Assembly: GCF_027887165.1 (NCBI RefSeq)
Contig: NC_077229.1
Location: 204,191,753 to 204,255,752, forward strand
Source of the DNA: Monodelphis domestica
Lineage: Eukaryota; Chordata; Mammalia; Didelphimorphia; Didelphidae
Direction of reading: 5' to 3'
DNA: 64,000 nt
Part shown: one piece after another, positions 24,075 through 34,970 of the stretch
Position numbering within the stretch: position 1 is the first letter of the stretch
How the letters are laid out: every line of letters begins with the position of its first letter
Made by a program: the position numbers and the translations under genes
Notes under the pieces: generated by a model
The model's input: the letters and a program-made list of their open reading frames with translations, nothing else
Databases searched by the model: none
Told to the model about the DNA's origin: nothing

Positions 24075-24800
24075 TGTGAATTTTAAAACTATACCACCCT
24101 AATCAGACCATACTTTAGAAGATCTGATTTAGCTATTTCCTGATTAGTAACAATGGAGATACTTGGAATAACAGAATTAGGTCTTGGAAACTCTACAATT
24201 CTCCACCCTCCTCAGTTTAACAATGTCAGGATGCCTGCACCATACTCAGAGAATTAATTATCTGAGGAAATGGCCTTCAACAGACATGTGCAGAAAAAAG
24301 CAGACAGACCCCTGGGTTGTCCTAAGTCAAGCTGAGCTATCATTGGTACAGATGAGATGCAGGAAAGTGACGTAAACCATCTATATAAGCACATCACTGG
24401 CTCTCTTCGCCCTCTTTCCTTGGAGAGGTGACTCTGGCTGGCAGCATGCTAGGCCTTTCGACATCTTGGAGGGATGGCAGTTATTTGTCTGGTTTTGGCA
24501 GTGATTTGGCCCTTGAGCTGATTCATCTTGGCTGAGCCCTTTGGAGTTCAGGAAGATTCTTTTCCCCCTTACTCTTCAAAAAAAAAAACCTTACTTTCTA
24601 GATCTCCTAATCTTCCTGCCTGGCTAGTACCAGGTGGGAGAAATCCTACTCTTTTCCTTCTTCCTTCTTAATCTCCTCCACTATATCAATTAACTCACCA
24701 TAAATTTCCAGCTGAATTGGATATTTTATTATTTGGGATTTTCCCTGGCAACCAATTAAATTTTAGATTTTAAGTCACAACGCTAAAATTAAACTTTACA
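24075..24800 (+). repeat. Solo LTR (726 bp), + strand
   Basis: Begins TGTGAATTTTAAAAC, ends AACTTTACA, flanked by the 4-bp repeat TTCC. The interrupted sequence (CAGGTTGTTCC|CAAGCATCAAG) is uninterrupted at 11767-11790, which proves the insertion. TATA (CATCTATATAAGCAC) lies mid-element. Same family as 20002-20725 but in opposite orientation. Confidence 0.85.
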
Positions 24801-24803
24801 TTC

Positions 24804-24918
24804 CCAAGCATCAAGTATTCCTAAGCATCATGTTAATTCTAGGCTTCAAGTATTCTTAAGCATCAAGTATTCCTAGGTATAAAGTATTCCCAAGCATCAA
24901 GTGTTCCTAAGCATCAAT
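24804..24918. repeat. Short minisatellite (AAGCATCAAGTATTCCT-type)
   Basis: About six imperfect 17-18 base units in tandem within ERV U3. The matching 3' LTR at 11771 has about two units, so the array expanded in the 5' LTR or shrank in the 3' LTR. Confidence 0.75.
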
Positions 24919-25149
24919 CATTAAAGGAGAAGGGAAATAAAAATGCATATAACACATGTGTGTGTTAGAACAACAATTTTACATAATGCAGCATGGGGTT
25001 GAGAAAAGTCATACCAGCTGTGGTTTACTTTTTAAAATAATTATTTTTAGAAAAGTTTAAGACTTATGATCACAAAACAACTGGATTTGTCAAACGCCTG
25101 CTATTACTGATGTAATCATGGGGGGGAGGTAAGGGATTTCACATTCACA

Positions 25150-25790
25150 TCTAATAATACCATTACATGCTTTGTATCCAAAATTTAAAAAAAATGGAGA
25201 AGGACCTATATGTACAAAAGTATTTAAAGCAGCTCTTTTTGTGGCTGTAAAGAATTGGAAAGTGAGGGGATACTCATCAATTAGGGAATGACTAAGTTAT
25301 AGTATATGATTGTAATAGAATACAATGGATGTAAGAAATGACAAACAGAAGCTCAGAAAAACCTGAAAAGACTTACATGAGCTGAGGCAGAATGAAATAA
25401 GCAAACCAGAATAATGTACGATGAATAGCTGTATGATGAATAACTTAGCTATACTCAGCTATCCAATGATCCAAAATAATCCCAAGAAACTCATAATAAA
25501 AAATGCTATCTGCTTCTAGAAAAAGAACTGATGGAGTCTGAATCCAGACCAAAGTTTTCACTTTCTTAATTTTTAAAATTTTATTTCTTTCCTTCCATAA
25601 AAGAATTACCATGGGAAAAGATTTACAAATTGCACACATAAAATCTATATCAGACTGCTCACTATCTCAGAAGGGACTGGGCAGGTAGCAAGGAGTAAGG
25701 GAGATTTTGAGAACCAAAATTCTTTTCAAAATATTGGAAACTGTTTTTACATTAAATTGGGAATGGGAAATCAAATTTAAAAAAATTTAA
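25150..25790 (+). repeat. Old L1 3' part (continuation of the L1 cut at 11756)
   Basis: Resumes L1 at the equivalent of the GLYPKEI codons, then the [22 protein letters not shown] region (25230-25310), the ORF2 end and a 3' UTR. The + strand position and old divergence match the fragment ending at 11756. Confidence 0.65.
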
Positions 25791-25799
25791 TAAGCTTTA

Positions 25800-26185
25800 A
25801 CTATATGTAAGACCTAAATATAACCACGAGGGGGGAGGAAATGTATAAAATAACAATACTGTAAAGACAAGCAACTTTAAAAGGCTTGGAAACTCTGATA
25901 AACAGAAAGACCAACCATAATTCTAGATTAACAATGAAACATTATGCCCACTTGCAGAAAGAGAAGCGATGGACTCAAAGTGCAGGTTGTGGCATACGAT
26001 ATTTCTTTTTCTTTCCTTCCTTCTTTCTTTTTTTTTGATATGGCTAATGTGGGAATTTATTTTACTTGAATATATGGATTTGTAACAGTTTTTGTTTTTC
26101 TTGCTCACTCAATGTGTGAGGGAAGAAGAAAGTGAAGGAAGAGAATTTGAATTTAAAGATGAAAAGAGGTAAAGGGAAAGAGAAG
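25800..26185 (+). repeat. Old L1 3' tail
   Basis: GCAACTTTAAAAGGCTTGG..CTGATAAACAGA and the GATGGACTCAAAGTGCAG, TGGCTAATGTGGGAATTTAT blocks belong to a marsupial L1 3' end. No coding. Confidence 0.5.
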
Positions 26186-26189
26186 GACC

Positions 26190-26380
26190 TTTTTTTTCAT
26201 CTTTATCTTCTTTCTACTGTTTATTGGTTTGAAGGCAAAAGAACAGTAAGGGCTAAGCAATGGGAGTTAAGCAACTTGCCAGGGTCATACAGCTAGGAAG
26301 TGACTGAGACCAGATTTGAGTCCAGGACCTCTGATCTCTAGGCCTGACTCTCTATCCACCAAGCCATCTATCTGCTCCCT
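26190..26380 (-). repeat. Marsupial tRNA-derived SINE
   Basis: Antisense; contains the complement of the TGTATGACCCTGGCAAGTTG-type middle and the ATAGAGAGTCAGGCCTAGAG head. Diverged. Confidence 0.75.
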
Positions 26381-26389
26381 TGGGAGATA

Positions 26390-27600
26390 CTTTTCAAAAC
26401 TATAGATAGGAGAGGCATTGTTGACTAAACAAGGGATAAAAGTAATCATAAAAGATAAAATGAATAACTTTCATTATATAAAACTGAAAATTTTCTGCAC
26501 AAATAAAAATGTTTCAAACATGTAAAATTAGATGGGAAACAGTTAGCTGGGAAAAATCTTTGCAATCAGTTTTTCTGATGAAGGTCTGACCTATAGGAAT
26601 TGATAAAAATAAATTAGAAATTAAAAATAAATGTAAAAAGAATGATTTTCTATTCTAAGGCATCTACATAGTATAAAGACTAAAGCGCAGGGCCTGAAGT
26701 TAAGACCTGCTTTCAAATCTGTCTTCAGACATTTATTAGTTATTTCACTCTGGGTAAGTAACAATCTGAGCCTCAATTTCAACTATAAAATGGATATTAT
26801 TAAACACCTCTCTCCGAGAGTTTTGTAGTGAGAATCAAATGATATAATATTTATAAACATAAAGCTCTTAGCATAGTGCCTGGTACATTGTAGGCACTTA
26901 AAAATTTTTTTTCTCAAAAAGTTATACGGTAAAAGGATATAAACAAACACTTTTCAAATAAAAAAATATATAATTATCAAAAATTGTGAAAACACTCTAA
27001 ATTACTGATAATAAAATAAATTCAAATTAAAATGATCCTGAGATTCTGTCTCACTCTTATCAAAGGCAGGCAGTTGAAAAAGAAAATAACAGTTGTTGGA
27101 GGGTCTGCATGAGAACAGGAAACTAGAGACCTGGGAAGTACTACAGCTATCCTATCCTGGACGCTATTTGGAATTATACTCAAAAAGTCACTAAACTGTG
27201 GTATCAATGGATCAAAGAATATGTTATAAATACAAAGCACTTAGCACAGTTCTAGGCACTTGGTAGTTGTTAGATAAATGGTATTCTCCTTCCATTCCCT
27301 TCCTTTCCTACAATAATGTAAAGGAAAATAAATTAGAAAGATTAAAGAACTCTAATGCAATTATAATCTTGACTGACCACAGATAAAGCATGCCTCATAC
27401 TTTCTGGCAGAAAGGTGAAAAGCTATAGGTACATAATATGCTATACATTTTCAGAGATAGCCAATGTGTGGATTTGTTTTGTTTGAATATAATAATTTAT
27501 TACAAGAGAGAATCAAGTAGGTGGGTAATAATGATGATGCAGAAAAGTAAAAGAAAGAAAAAAGCCTAAATGAAAAATAAATTTTTTATTGCCCAAAAGG
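26390..27600 (+). repeat. Old L1 ORF2 3' remnants, split by a core-SINE
   Basis: 26390-26640 matches the ORF2 region around the FCTNKTN codons. 26905-27240 matches the ORF2 C-terminal region. 27320-27560 matches an L1 3' tail. Between them, about 26650-26905, lies a MIR/Ther-1-like SINE (GGTAAGTAACAATCTGAGCCTC, GTAGTGAGAATCAAATGATA, CATTGTAGGCACTTA). Confidence 0.55.
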
Positions 27601-27759
27601 GAGCAGAAGGAAGTTCAAAAGTATATCTAATATATCAAAGCAATGCTAATGCCTTTATGTTGAATTTTAAAACCACTTAAAAAAAACCAGGCTATGCATA
27701 AAAATGTCACAGTGTCATATGAAATTCTTTTTTTCCCTGTTCTTTGTGCATGTAAATGT

Positions 27760-27772
27760 TTAAGTCATTTTT
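27760..27772. repeat. Target-site duplication of L1 (-), left
   Basis: TTAAGTCATTTTT, repeated exactly at 33995-34007 next to the L1 5' end. Confidence 0.85.
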
Positions 27773-28109
27773 TAAAAATATATTTTATTTGATCATTTCC
27801 AAGCATTATTCGTTAAAGACATAAATCATTTTCTTTTCCTCCCCCCCCCCCCATAGCCGACGCGTAAGTCCACTGGGCATTAGATGTTTTCTTGATTTGA
27901 ACCCATTGCTTTGTTGATAGTATTTGCATTAGAGTGTTCATTTAGAGTCTCTCCTCTGTCATGTCCCCTCAACCGCTGTATTCAGGCAGTTGCTTTTCCT
28001 CGGTGTTTCCACTCCCATAGTTTATCCTTTGCTTATGAATGGTGTTTTTTTCTCCTGGATCCCTGCAAGTTGTTCAGGGACATTACACCGCCATTAATGG
28101 AGACGTCCA

Positions 28110-31100
28110 TTATGTTCGATTATACCACAGTGTATTAGTCTCTGTGTACAATGTTCTCTTAGTTCTGCTCCTCTCGCTCTGCATCACTTCCTGGAGGTTG
28201 TTCCAGTCTCCATGGAACTTCTCCACTTTATTATTCCTTTTAGCACAATAGTATTCCATCACCAACATATACCACAGTTTGTTTAGCCATTCCCCAATTG
28301 ATGGGCATCCCCTCGTTTTCCAGTTTTGGGCCACCACAAAGAGCGCAGCTATGAATATTTTTGTACAAGTCTTTTTGTCCATTATCTCTTTGGGGTACAG
28401 ACCCAGCAGTGCTATGGCTGGGTCAAAAGGTAGATATTCTTTTGTCGCCCTTTGGGCATAGTTCCAAATTGCCCTCCAGAATGGTTGGATCAGTTCACAG
28501 CTCCACCAGCAATGAATTAATGTCCCTACTTTGCCACATCCCCTCCAGCATTCATTACTTTCCTTTGCTGTAATGTTAGCCAATCTGCTAGGTGTGAGGT
28601 GATACCTCAGAGTTGTTTTGATTTGCATCTCTCTGATTATAAGAGATTTAGAACACTTCTTCATGTGCTTGTTAATAGTTTTGATTTCTTTATCTGAGAA
28701 CTGCCTATCCATTTCCCTTGCCCATTTATCAATTGGAGAATGGCTTGATTTTTTGTACAATTGATTTAGCTCATTATAAATATGAGTAATTAAACCTTTG
28801 TCAGAGGTTTCTATGAAGATTTTTTCCCAATTTGTTGTTTCCCTTCTGATTTTAGTTACATTGGTTTTGTTTGTACAAAAGCTTTTTAGTTTGATGTAGT
28901 CAAAATTATTTATTTTACATTTTGTGATTCTTTCTATATCTTGCTTGGTTTTAAAGCCTTTCCCCTCCCAAAGGTCTGACATGTATACTATTCTGTGTTT
29001 ACCCAATTTACTTATGGTTTCCTTCTTTATGTTTAAGTCACTCACCCATTTTGAATTTATCTTGGTGTAGGGTGTGAGGTGTTGATCTATTCCTAGTCTC
29101 TCCCACACTGTCTTCCAATTTTCCCAGCAGTTTTTATCGAATAGTGGATTTTTGTCCCAAAAGCTGGGATCTTTGGGTTTATCGTATACTGTCTTGCTGA
29201 GGTCGCTTTCCCCCAGTCTATTCCACTGATCTTCCTTTCTGTTTCTTAGCCAGTACCAAATTGTTTTGATGACTGCTGCTTTGTAATATAGTTTTAGGTC
29301 AGGGACTGCAAGGCCCCCATCATATGTGTTTTTTTTCATTATTTCCCTGGATATCCTTGATCTTTTGTTCTTCCAAAGGAACTTTGTTATGGTTTTTTCT
29401 AAATCAGTGAAGAAGTATTTTGGTAGTTCAATGGGTATGGCACTAAATAGATAAATAAGTTTGGGTAGGATGGTCATTTTTATTATATTGGCTCATCCTA
29501 TCCATGAGCAGTTAATGTTTTTCCATTTGTTCAGGTCTAGTTTTAGTTGTGTGGCGAGTGTTTTGTAGTTGTGTTCATATAGTTCCTGTGTTTGTCTTGG
29601 GAGGTAGATTCCTAGGTATTTTATTTTGTCTAAGGTGATTTTGAATGGGATTTCTCTTTCTAGTTCTTGCTGCTGAGCTGTGTTGGAGATATATAGAAAA
29701 GTTGATGATTTATGTGGGTTTATTTTGTATCCTGCAACTTTGCTAAAGTTGTTGATTATTTCAATTAGCTTTTTGGTTGAATCTCTAGGATTCTTTAAGT
29801 AGACCATCATGTCATCCGCAAAGAGTGATAACTTGGTCTCCTCCTTGCCTATTTTGATGCCTTCAATTCCTTTATCTTCTCTAATTGCTACTGCTTGTGT
29901 TTCTAGTACAATGTCAAATAATAGAGGTGATAATGGGCATCCTTGTTTCACTCCTGATCTTATTGGGAATGCATCTAGTTTATCCCCCTTGCAGATGATA
30001 TTAGCTGTTGGTTTTAGATATATACTGTTTATTATTTTTAGGAATGACCCTTCTATTCCTATGCTTTCTAGTGTTTTTAATAGGAATGGGTGTTGTATTT
30101 TATCAAATGCTTTTTCTGCGTCTATTGAGATAATCATGTGGTTCTTGCTAGTTTGCTTGTTGATGTGGTCAATTATGTGGATGGTTTTCCTAATGTTGAA
30201 CCAGCCCTGCATCCCTGGTATGAATCCTACTTGATCATGGTGAATGATCCTTCTGATCACTTGCTGGAGTCTTTTTGCTAGTATCCTATTTAAGATTTTT
30301 GCATCTATATTCATTAGGGAGATTGGCCTATAGTTTTCTTTCTCTGTTTTTGACCTGCCTGGTTTTGGAATCAGTACCATGTTTGTGTCGTAAAAGGAGT
30401 TTGGTAGAACTCCCTCTTTGCTTATTATGTCAAATAGTTTGTATAGTATTGGGATTAACTGTTCTCTGAATGTTTGATAGAATTCACAGGTGAATCCATC
30501 AGGCCCTGGAGATTTTTTCTTAGGAAGTTCGTTGATGGCTTGTTGGATTTCAATTTCTGATATGGGATTATTTAAGGATTCTATTTCCTCTTCTGTTAGT
30601 CTAGGCAGTTTGTATTTTTGTATATATTCATCCATTTCTCCTAAATTGGTGTATTTATTGCCATATAATTGAGCAAAGTAATTTCTAATGATTGCCTTAA
30701 TTTCATCTTCATTGGAGGTGCTGTCCCCCTTTTCATCTTTAATGCTGTGAATTTGCTTTTCTTCCTTCCTTTTTTTAATTAGATTGACCAGTACTTTGTC
30801 TATTTTGTTTGTTTTTTCAAAGTACCAGCTTCTTGTCTTATTTATTAAATCAATAGTTCTATCACTTTCGATTTTATTAATTTCTCCCTTAATTTTTAGG
30901 ATTTCTAATTTGGTTTTCTGCTGGGGGTTTTTAATTTGATCGCTTTCGAGTTTTTTCATTTGCATTTCCAATTGATTGATCTCTGCTCTCCCTTGTTTGT
31001 TAATATAAGCATTCAGGGATATGAATTTACCTCTGATTACCGCTTTGGCTGCATCCCAAAAGGTTTGAAAGGATGTTTCGCCATTGTCATTTTCCTCAAT

Positions 31101-31913
31101 GAAATTATTAATTGTTTCTATGATTTCTTCTTTAACTAAATGGTTTTGGAGTATCATATTGTTTAATTTCCAATTGGTTTTAGATTTGGTTTTCCATGTA
31201 CCATTACTAATCATTATTTTTATTGCCTTGTGATCTGAGAAGGCTGCATTCATTATTTCTGCTTTTTTGCATTTGTGTGCTATGTTTCTGTGACCTAATG
31301 TATGGTCAATTTTTGTGAATGTGCCATGTGGTGCTAAGAAGGTGTATTCCTTTTTATCCCTATTTATTTTTCTCCATATGTCTATTAATTCTAATTTTTC
31401 TAAGATTTCATTCACTTCTTTTACCTCTTTCTTATTTATTTTTTGATTTGATTTATCTAAATTTGATAATGGTTGGTTTAAGTCTCCCACTAGTATGGTT
31501 TTATTGTCTATTTCTTCCTTCAATTCTCCTAGTTTCTCCATTAGAAATTTGGGTGCTATATTATTTGGTGCATACATGTTGATTAATGATATTTCCTCAT
31601 TGTCTAGAGTCCCTTTTAACAAAATATAATTACCTTCCCTATCCCTTTTGATCAGGTCTATTTTTGCATTGGCTTTATCAGATATCATGATTACCACTCC
31701 TACCTTCTTTCTATCAGTTGAGGCCCAGAAGGTCTTACTCCATCCTTTAATTCTGACCTTGTGGGTGTCAACCCGCCTCATGTGTGTTTCTTGAAGACAA
31801 CATATGGTAGGGTTTTGGATTCTAATCCATTCTGCTATTCGTCTACGTTTTATGGGTGAGTTCATCCCATTCACGTTCAAAGTTATGATTGTCATTTGTG
31901 GACCCCCTGGCAT
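28110..31913 (-). pseudogene. L1 ORF2 with a single in-frame stop
   Basis: One frame from 31913 to 28110, broken only by TGA at 29493-29495; both parts (806 and 455 codons) are otherwise open. Endonuclease motifs NVNGMN, QETHM, VGDLNQ, SDHKAI; RT motifs [24 protein letters not shown]-terminal Cys/His motif [19 protein letters not shown]. The stop replaces the Arg CGA of the 62-kb copy at the same codon where the + strand L1 at 17437 also has TGA. ORF2 supplies the nick and reverse transcription for retrotransposition. Confidence 0.93.
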
Positions 31914-32442
31914 TTTGATTGCCTTCCCTAATTCTAACCTTTTCTTCTTCGGCTCTACCTTTTAGTCCAGTGATTTACTTTGAATCAGTCCCCCTTGTCC
32001 CCTCCCTTGATGTTTCCCTTTTTAGTCCCTCCCTTTTTCTTCCCTCCCCCTCCCCCCTCTCTTTCCCTCCCTTTTTGTTCTCCCTCTCCCCCTCCCTCCC
32101 TTGGTTTTCCCTTCTCCTTACCCTTGTTGGGTAAGATAGAATTCAAGATCCCAATGGATCTGGATGTTTTTCCCTCTCAGAGTTGATTTCCCTGAGATTG
32201 AGGTTTAAGTAACCCCCCCCCCTTCCTCTCCTTCTTATAGGAGTTTTCTTCCCCTCCCCTTCCCATGTGAATCTTTGTGTGAGAACGATTATTCTATTTG
32301 GTCTTTCTTTACCCCCTATTTATACATTACATTTTCCCCACATATTAGTATACATAGATTGATATAAATGTAGTCCTTATAGAAGAGAGTTTGAGTAAAA
32401 GAAGAAGATAACATTTTTCCCCTTTCCTTAATATTTACCTTT
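31914..32442 (-). other. L1 inter-ORF spacer
   Basis: 529 bases between ORF1 stop and ORF2 start, strongly purine-rich on the minus strand (CCCTCCC/CTTTTT-type runs on +, 31990-32110). It corresponds to the 730-base spacer of the + strand L1. Confidence 0.75.
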
Positions 32443-33546
32443 TCAGGAATTCCTTGCTCTTTGATTTTCGGTATCAAACTTTCCACAGAGCTCTGGTCTT
32501 TTCTTTGCAAAAAGTTGGAAGTCTTCTATTTTGTTGAATGCCCATACTTTCCCTTGGAAGTATATAGTCAGTTTTGCTGGGTAGCTGATTCTTGGTTGAA
32601 GACCCAGCTCTCTTGCCTTTCTGAAGATCATGTTCCATGCCTTACGATCATTCAGAGTAGAACTTGCAAGGTCTTGTGTGACCCTGATTGGCATTCCTTT
32701 ATATCTAAATTGTCTTTTTCTGGCTTCCTGTAGGATTTTTTCTTTTGTTTGATAGCTTTGGAATTTGGCAATTACATTCCTGGGAGTTGTCTTTTGGGGG
32801 TTTAGTGTAGAAGGTGTTCTGTGAGCTCTGACAGTGGCTGTATTGCCCCCTTGTTCTAGAATCTCTGGGCAATTTTCTTTGATTATATCTTGTATCACCA
32901 TGTCCAGTTTGGTGTTTATTTCTGGCTTTTCTGGGAGTCCAATTATTCTTAAATTATCCCTTCTCCCTCTATTTTCCAGATCTATCACCTTGTCGGTGAG
33001 ATATTTTATGTTCTCTTCTAATTTCTTGGTGTTTTGGCTTTGCTTTATTAGTTCTTGCTTTAAAGCCTGGTTTTCTTTTACAGTTTGGTCAAACTGGTTT
33101 TGTAGATGCGTGAATTTCTTTTGCATTATTTCCCACTTTTCCTCCCAGAAGGCTTCCATCTTTTTGGTTATTTCTGATTCAAATTCTTCATAGGTTTGTG
33201 GAGAGTTTCCATTTCCTTTGGAAGGTTTTGGAGCATTTTCTTGTATATTATCTTCTATCTGCTCTGTATTTTGTATTTTGGCTCCATAGAATGTGTCCAA
33301 AGTCGCCCCTTTCTTCTTATTTTTCTTGGTATTTTGGGGCTTCTGTGCTTCTGTGGAGTTTGCCATCTCTGAATGTGGAGGATTATCTTTTCTTATCTCT
33401 GTCTGGTGTTCAGAGGCTTTAGTCCTGGGCAGATTGTTGGTTCTATGAGCTTTCCCTGGGTTAAACTGAATATGCCTCACTGGAACTGGAATGGAAGGGT
33501 CGGACCACGTTGCTTTCCGGAAGTTGCCTTCAGAATAGCTGGCCAT
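32443..33546 (-). CDS. L1 ORF1 protein (367 aa), intact
   Basis: Nucleic-acid-binding partner of ORF2. It has a unique N-terminal leader (MASYSEGNFRK start), a Lys/Thr-rich segment, a coiled coil at about residues 110-185, an RRM starting near RRDNLRIIGLPEKPEIN, and a C-terminal domain with NDRKAWNMIFRKARELGLQ and YPAKLTIYFQGKVWAF. No stop or frameshift. The N-terminus is about 40 residues longer than in the + strand L1, the rest clearly homologous. Confidence 0.93.
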   Translation of the reverse strand: MASYSEGNFRKATWSDPSIPVPVRHIQFNPGKAHRTNNLPRTKASEHQTEIRKDNPPHSEMANSTEAQKPQNTKKNKKKGATLDTFYGAKIQNTEQIEDNIQENAPKPSKGNGNSPQTYEEFESEITKKMEAFWEEKWEIMQKKFTHLQNQFDQTVKENQALKQELIKQSQNTKKLEENIKYLTDKVIDLENRGRRDNLRIIGLPEKPEINTKLDMVIQDIIKENCPEILEQGGNTATVRAHRTPSTLNPQKTTPRNVIAKFQSYQTKEKILQEARKRQFRYKGMPIRVTQDLASSTLNDRKAWNMIFRKARELGLQPRISYPAKLTIYFQGKVWAFNKIEDFQLFAKKRPELCGKFDTENQRARNS

Positions 33547-33994
33547 GAGGCTGTTTCGTTGGCCTGCGGGGGGATGGGCTGCAGCTTCCCCAAGCTCCGA
33601 GGGCAGGGACTTTCACTGAGACTTGGATAGCTGGATCCAGCCCGTGAGGCTGTCTTGCTCCAGGCAGTGACTTTCACTGGGACTCGGATAGAAGGCCCTG
33701 AGGGTTGTTGTTCCGAGGACCCTGCTCTCTGAGCCGGGCCGGGCTGCGGCTTCCTGGAGCCTTGGACTCTGCGCTCCTACCCCTTAGGTCCAAATGATCT
33801 TGGGTTCTGGCTTTTGAGGGGAGCCGTACCTTTTGATCCGGGTCCAGGTCCAGGAGGAAGGTTCCCAGGGTCTGTGCTGTTGATCGTTTTGAATTTCGGT
33901 GCCTTAGGAGCTTATAGTTTGAGATCGGTCGGGAAGGGTTTTCCGGAGATCTGAACTTTAGCTTTCTCTAAGCCGCCATCTTAACCGGAAGTCC
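33547..33994 (-). promoter_or_regulatory. L1 5' UTR / internal promoter
   Basis: About 450 GC-rich bases upstream of ORF1. The element starts GGACTTCCGGTTAAGATGGCGG, which includes an AAGATGGCGG block matching the YY1 site seen at the start of other mammalian L1 promoters. Binding is inferred from motif only. Confidence 0.6.
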
Positions 33995-34007
33995 TTAAGT
34001 CATTTTT

Positions 34008-34585
34008 AAAAGAAGTTTTTTATCTTCCAAAAAACAAAGACAAAAAACAAATAGCACTACTATGCATATTTTTGACATATAAATGTTTTCTTGTTGTCGG
34101 CTTTGAGTGCATAAAGCAATTTGTGGAAGTTACTGGGCAAAGGGAATGAACAATTTAAAAATCTTTCTTCTTATAATTCACAACTGTTTTCCAGAATGAT
34201 TCAGCTGATCCATAATGTCATCATATGTGAATTAGCATTTCCATTATTCCACATCCCATCCACTATGCATTTTTCTACCTTTCAACATGTTTTAAAAATA
34301 GATAGTAACTTTTCCCTTATTGAATATCTTCCCCAGTAGAGATTAGATCACCACTTGGTGAGGTTATAGAGGAGATTCATGTTATATTCAGTTAGAATTG
34401 TTGCTTTCTCCCCCTTTAATATTATGATTCCACAGGACTCTATTATCTATAAAATAAAAAAGTAGTTTTGAGTCAAATTCAGAATTGAATAGGCATAAGG
34501 GAAGACAATCAATTACATTTGAGAAATAATGTAATGTTTTAATCCCTCAGCATAAAGATCCATCTTTTTTAAGCTATCCACTTAT
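34008..34585 (-). repeat. Old L1 debris and unassigned sequence
   Basis: 34060-34330 resembles, in antisense, the ORF2 C-terminal part of old L1 (TTTTCCAGAATGATTCAGCTGA block). The rest shows nothing recognisable. Confidence 0.35.
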
Positions 34586-34587
34586 TC

Positions 34588-34765
34588 ATGGGCAGATAGG
34601 TAGCACAGTGAATAAAGTGCCAGAATTGGAATCATGAGGACCTGGGTTCAAAACTGGCCTCAGACATTTCTTAGCTGTGTGACCCTGAGCAATCTAGCCT
34701 TCACCATTCTTCTGCCTTGAAACAGATACTTAGTATCATTCTAAAACAGAAGGTAAGGATTTTGT
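34588..34765 (+). repeat. Marsupial tRNA-derived SINE
   Basis: GGCAGATAGGTAGCACAGTG head, GGACCTGGGTTCAAAACTGG B-box-like block, TGTGACCCTGAGCAATC middle, CATTCTAAAACAGAAGGTAA tail. Confidence 0.85.
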
Positions 34766-34854
34766 TGTTTTGGTTTTTTTAAGAAGCTGCTTATATTGTT
34801 TCAGAAGAAAACAACATTTATATAGAAAATTAAATTAAAATAGATACAAAGAAG

Positions 34855-34970
34855 TCAAGTCAATGAGCATTTGTTAAGCTCCAAGTCCTGTGTCAGGCAC
34901 TGTGCTGGGAATAAAAAGAAAAACAAAAATCCATCTCTGCTCTCAAAGAGCTCACAAGCAGAAAAAATAT
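34855..34970 (+). repeat. Ancient interspersed repeat (L2/MIR-type tail)
   Basis: CAATGAGCATTTGTTAAGC, CAGGCACTGTGCTGGG, CTCAAAGAGCTCACAAG blocks, common to a widespread mammalian repeat also seen at 45377 and 55975. Confidence 0.5.

Larger units (their letters stand above)
11757..25149 (-). mobile_element. Old minus-strand class I ERV, heavily invaded
   Basis: Reconstructed from parts on the minus strand. The 5' LTR starts at 25149 with TGTGAATGTGAAATCCC and, interrupted by later insertions, ends near 23318. A primer-site-like sequence lies at 23297-23314. A gag matrix relic lies at 22429-22178. A polypurine tract (AGGAGGGATAA) lies next to the 3' LTR start at 12011 (TGTGACTGTGAAATCCC), and that 3' LTR is truncated at about 11757. 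Flanking L1 sequence on both sides belongs to one old + strand L1. Later insertions: L1 at 12647-19229, solo LTRs at 20002-20725 and 24075-24800, a + strand LTR at about 23650-24074, and a SINE at 22700-22902. Confidence 0.6.
23318..25149 (-). repeat. 5' LTR of the minus-strand ERV, interrupted
   Basis: Minus-strand signals in order: start TGTGAATGTGAAATCCC at 25149, the AAGCATCAAG-type repeats, a TATA box (ATCTATATAAGGAAG, about 23480), a CTCAATAAACC poly(A) signal (about 23390), and an end ...TTTTCATCACA at 23318. About 1.15 kb in the middle is later insertions: a + strand LTR (about 23650-24074) and the solo LTR at 24075-24800. Confidence 0.55.
27773..33994 (-). mobile_element. Full-length L1 (about 6.2 kb), nearly intact
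   Basis: Minus strand: the 5' end GGACTTCCGGTTAAGATGGCGG at 33994, 5' UTR to 33547, ORF1 33546-32443, spacer, ORF2 31913-28110, then 3' UTR with a G-run (C13 on + near 27843) and tail. 13-bp target duplications. Only one in-frame stop in ORF2, so this is a recent insertion of an active or recently active subfamily. Confidence 0.93.

Noticed and set aside
29809..30234. 141-codon + strand frame, and similar antisense frames across the L1s
   Set aside because: Mirror frames of ORF2 caused by its A-rich codon use; they recur in every L1 copy.
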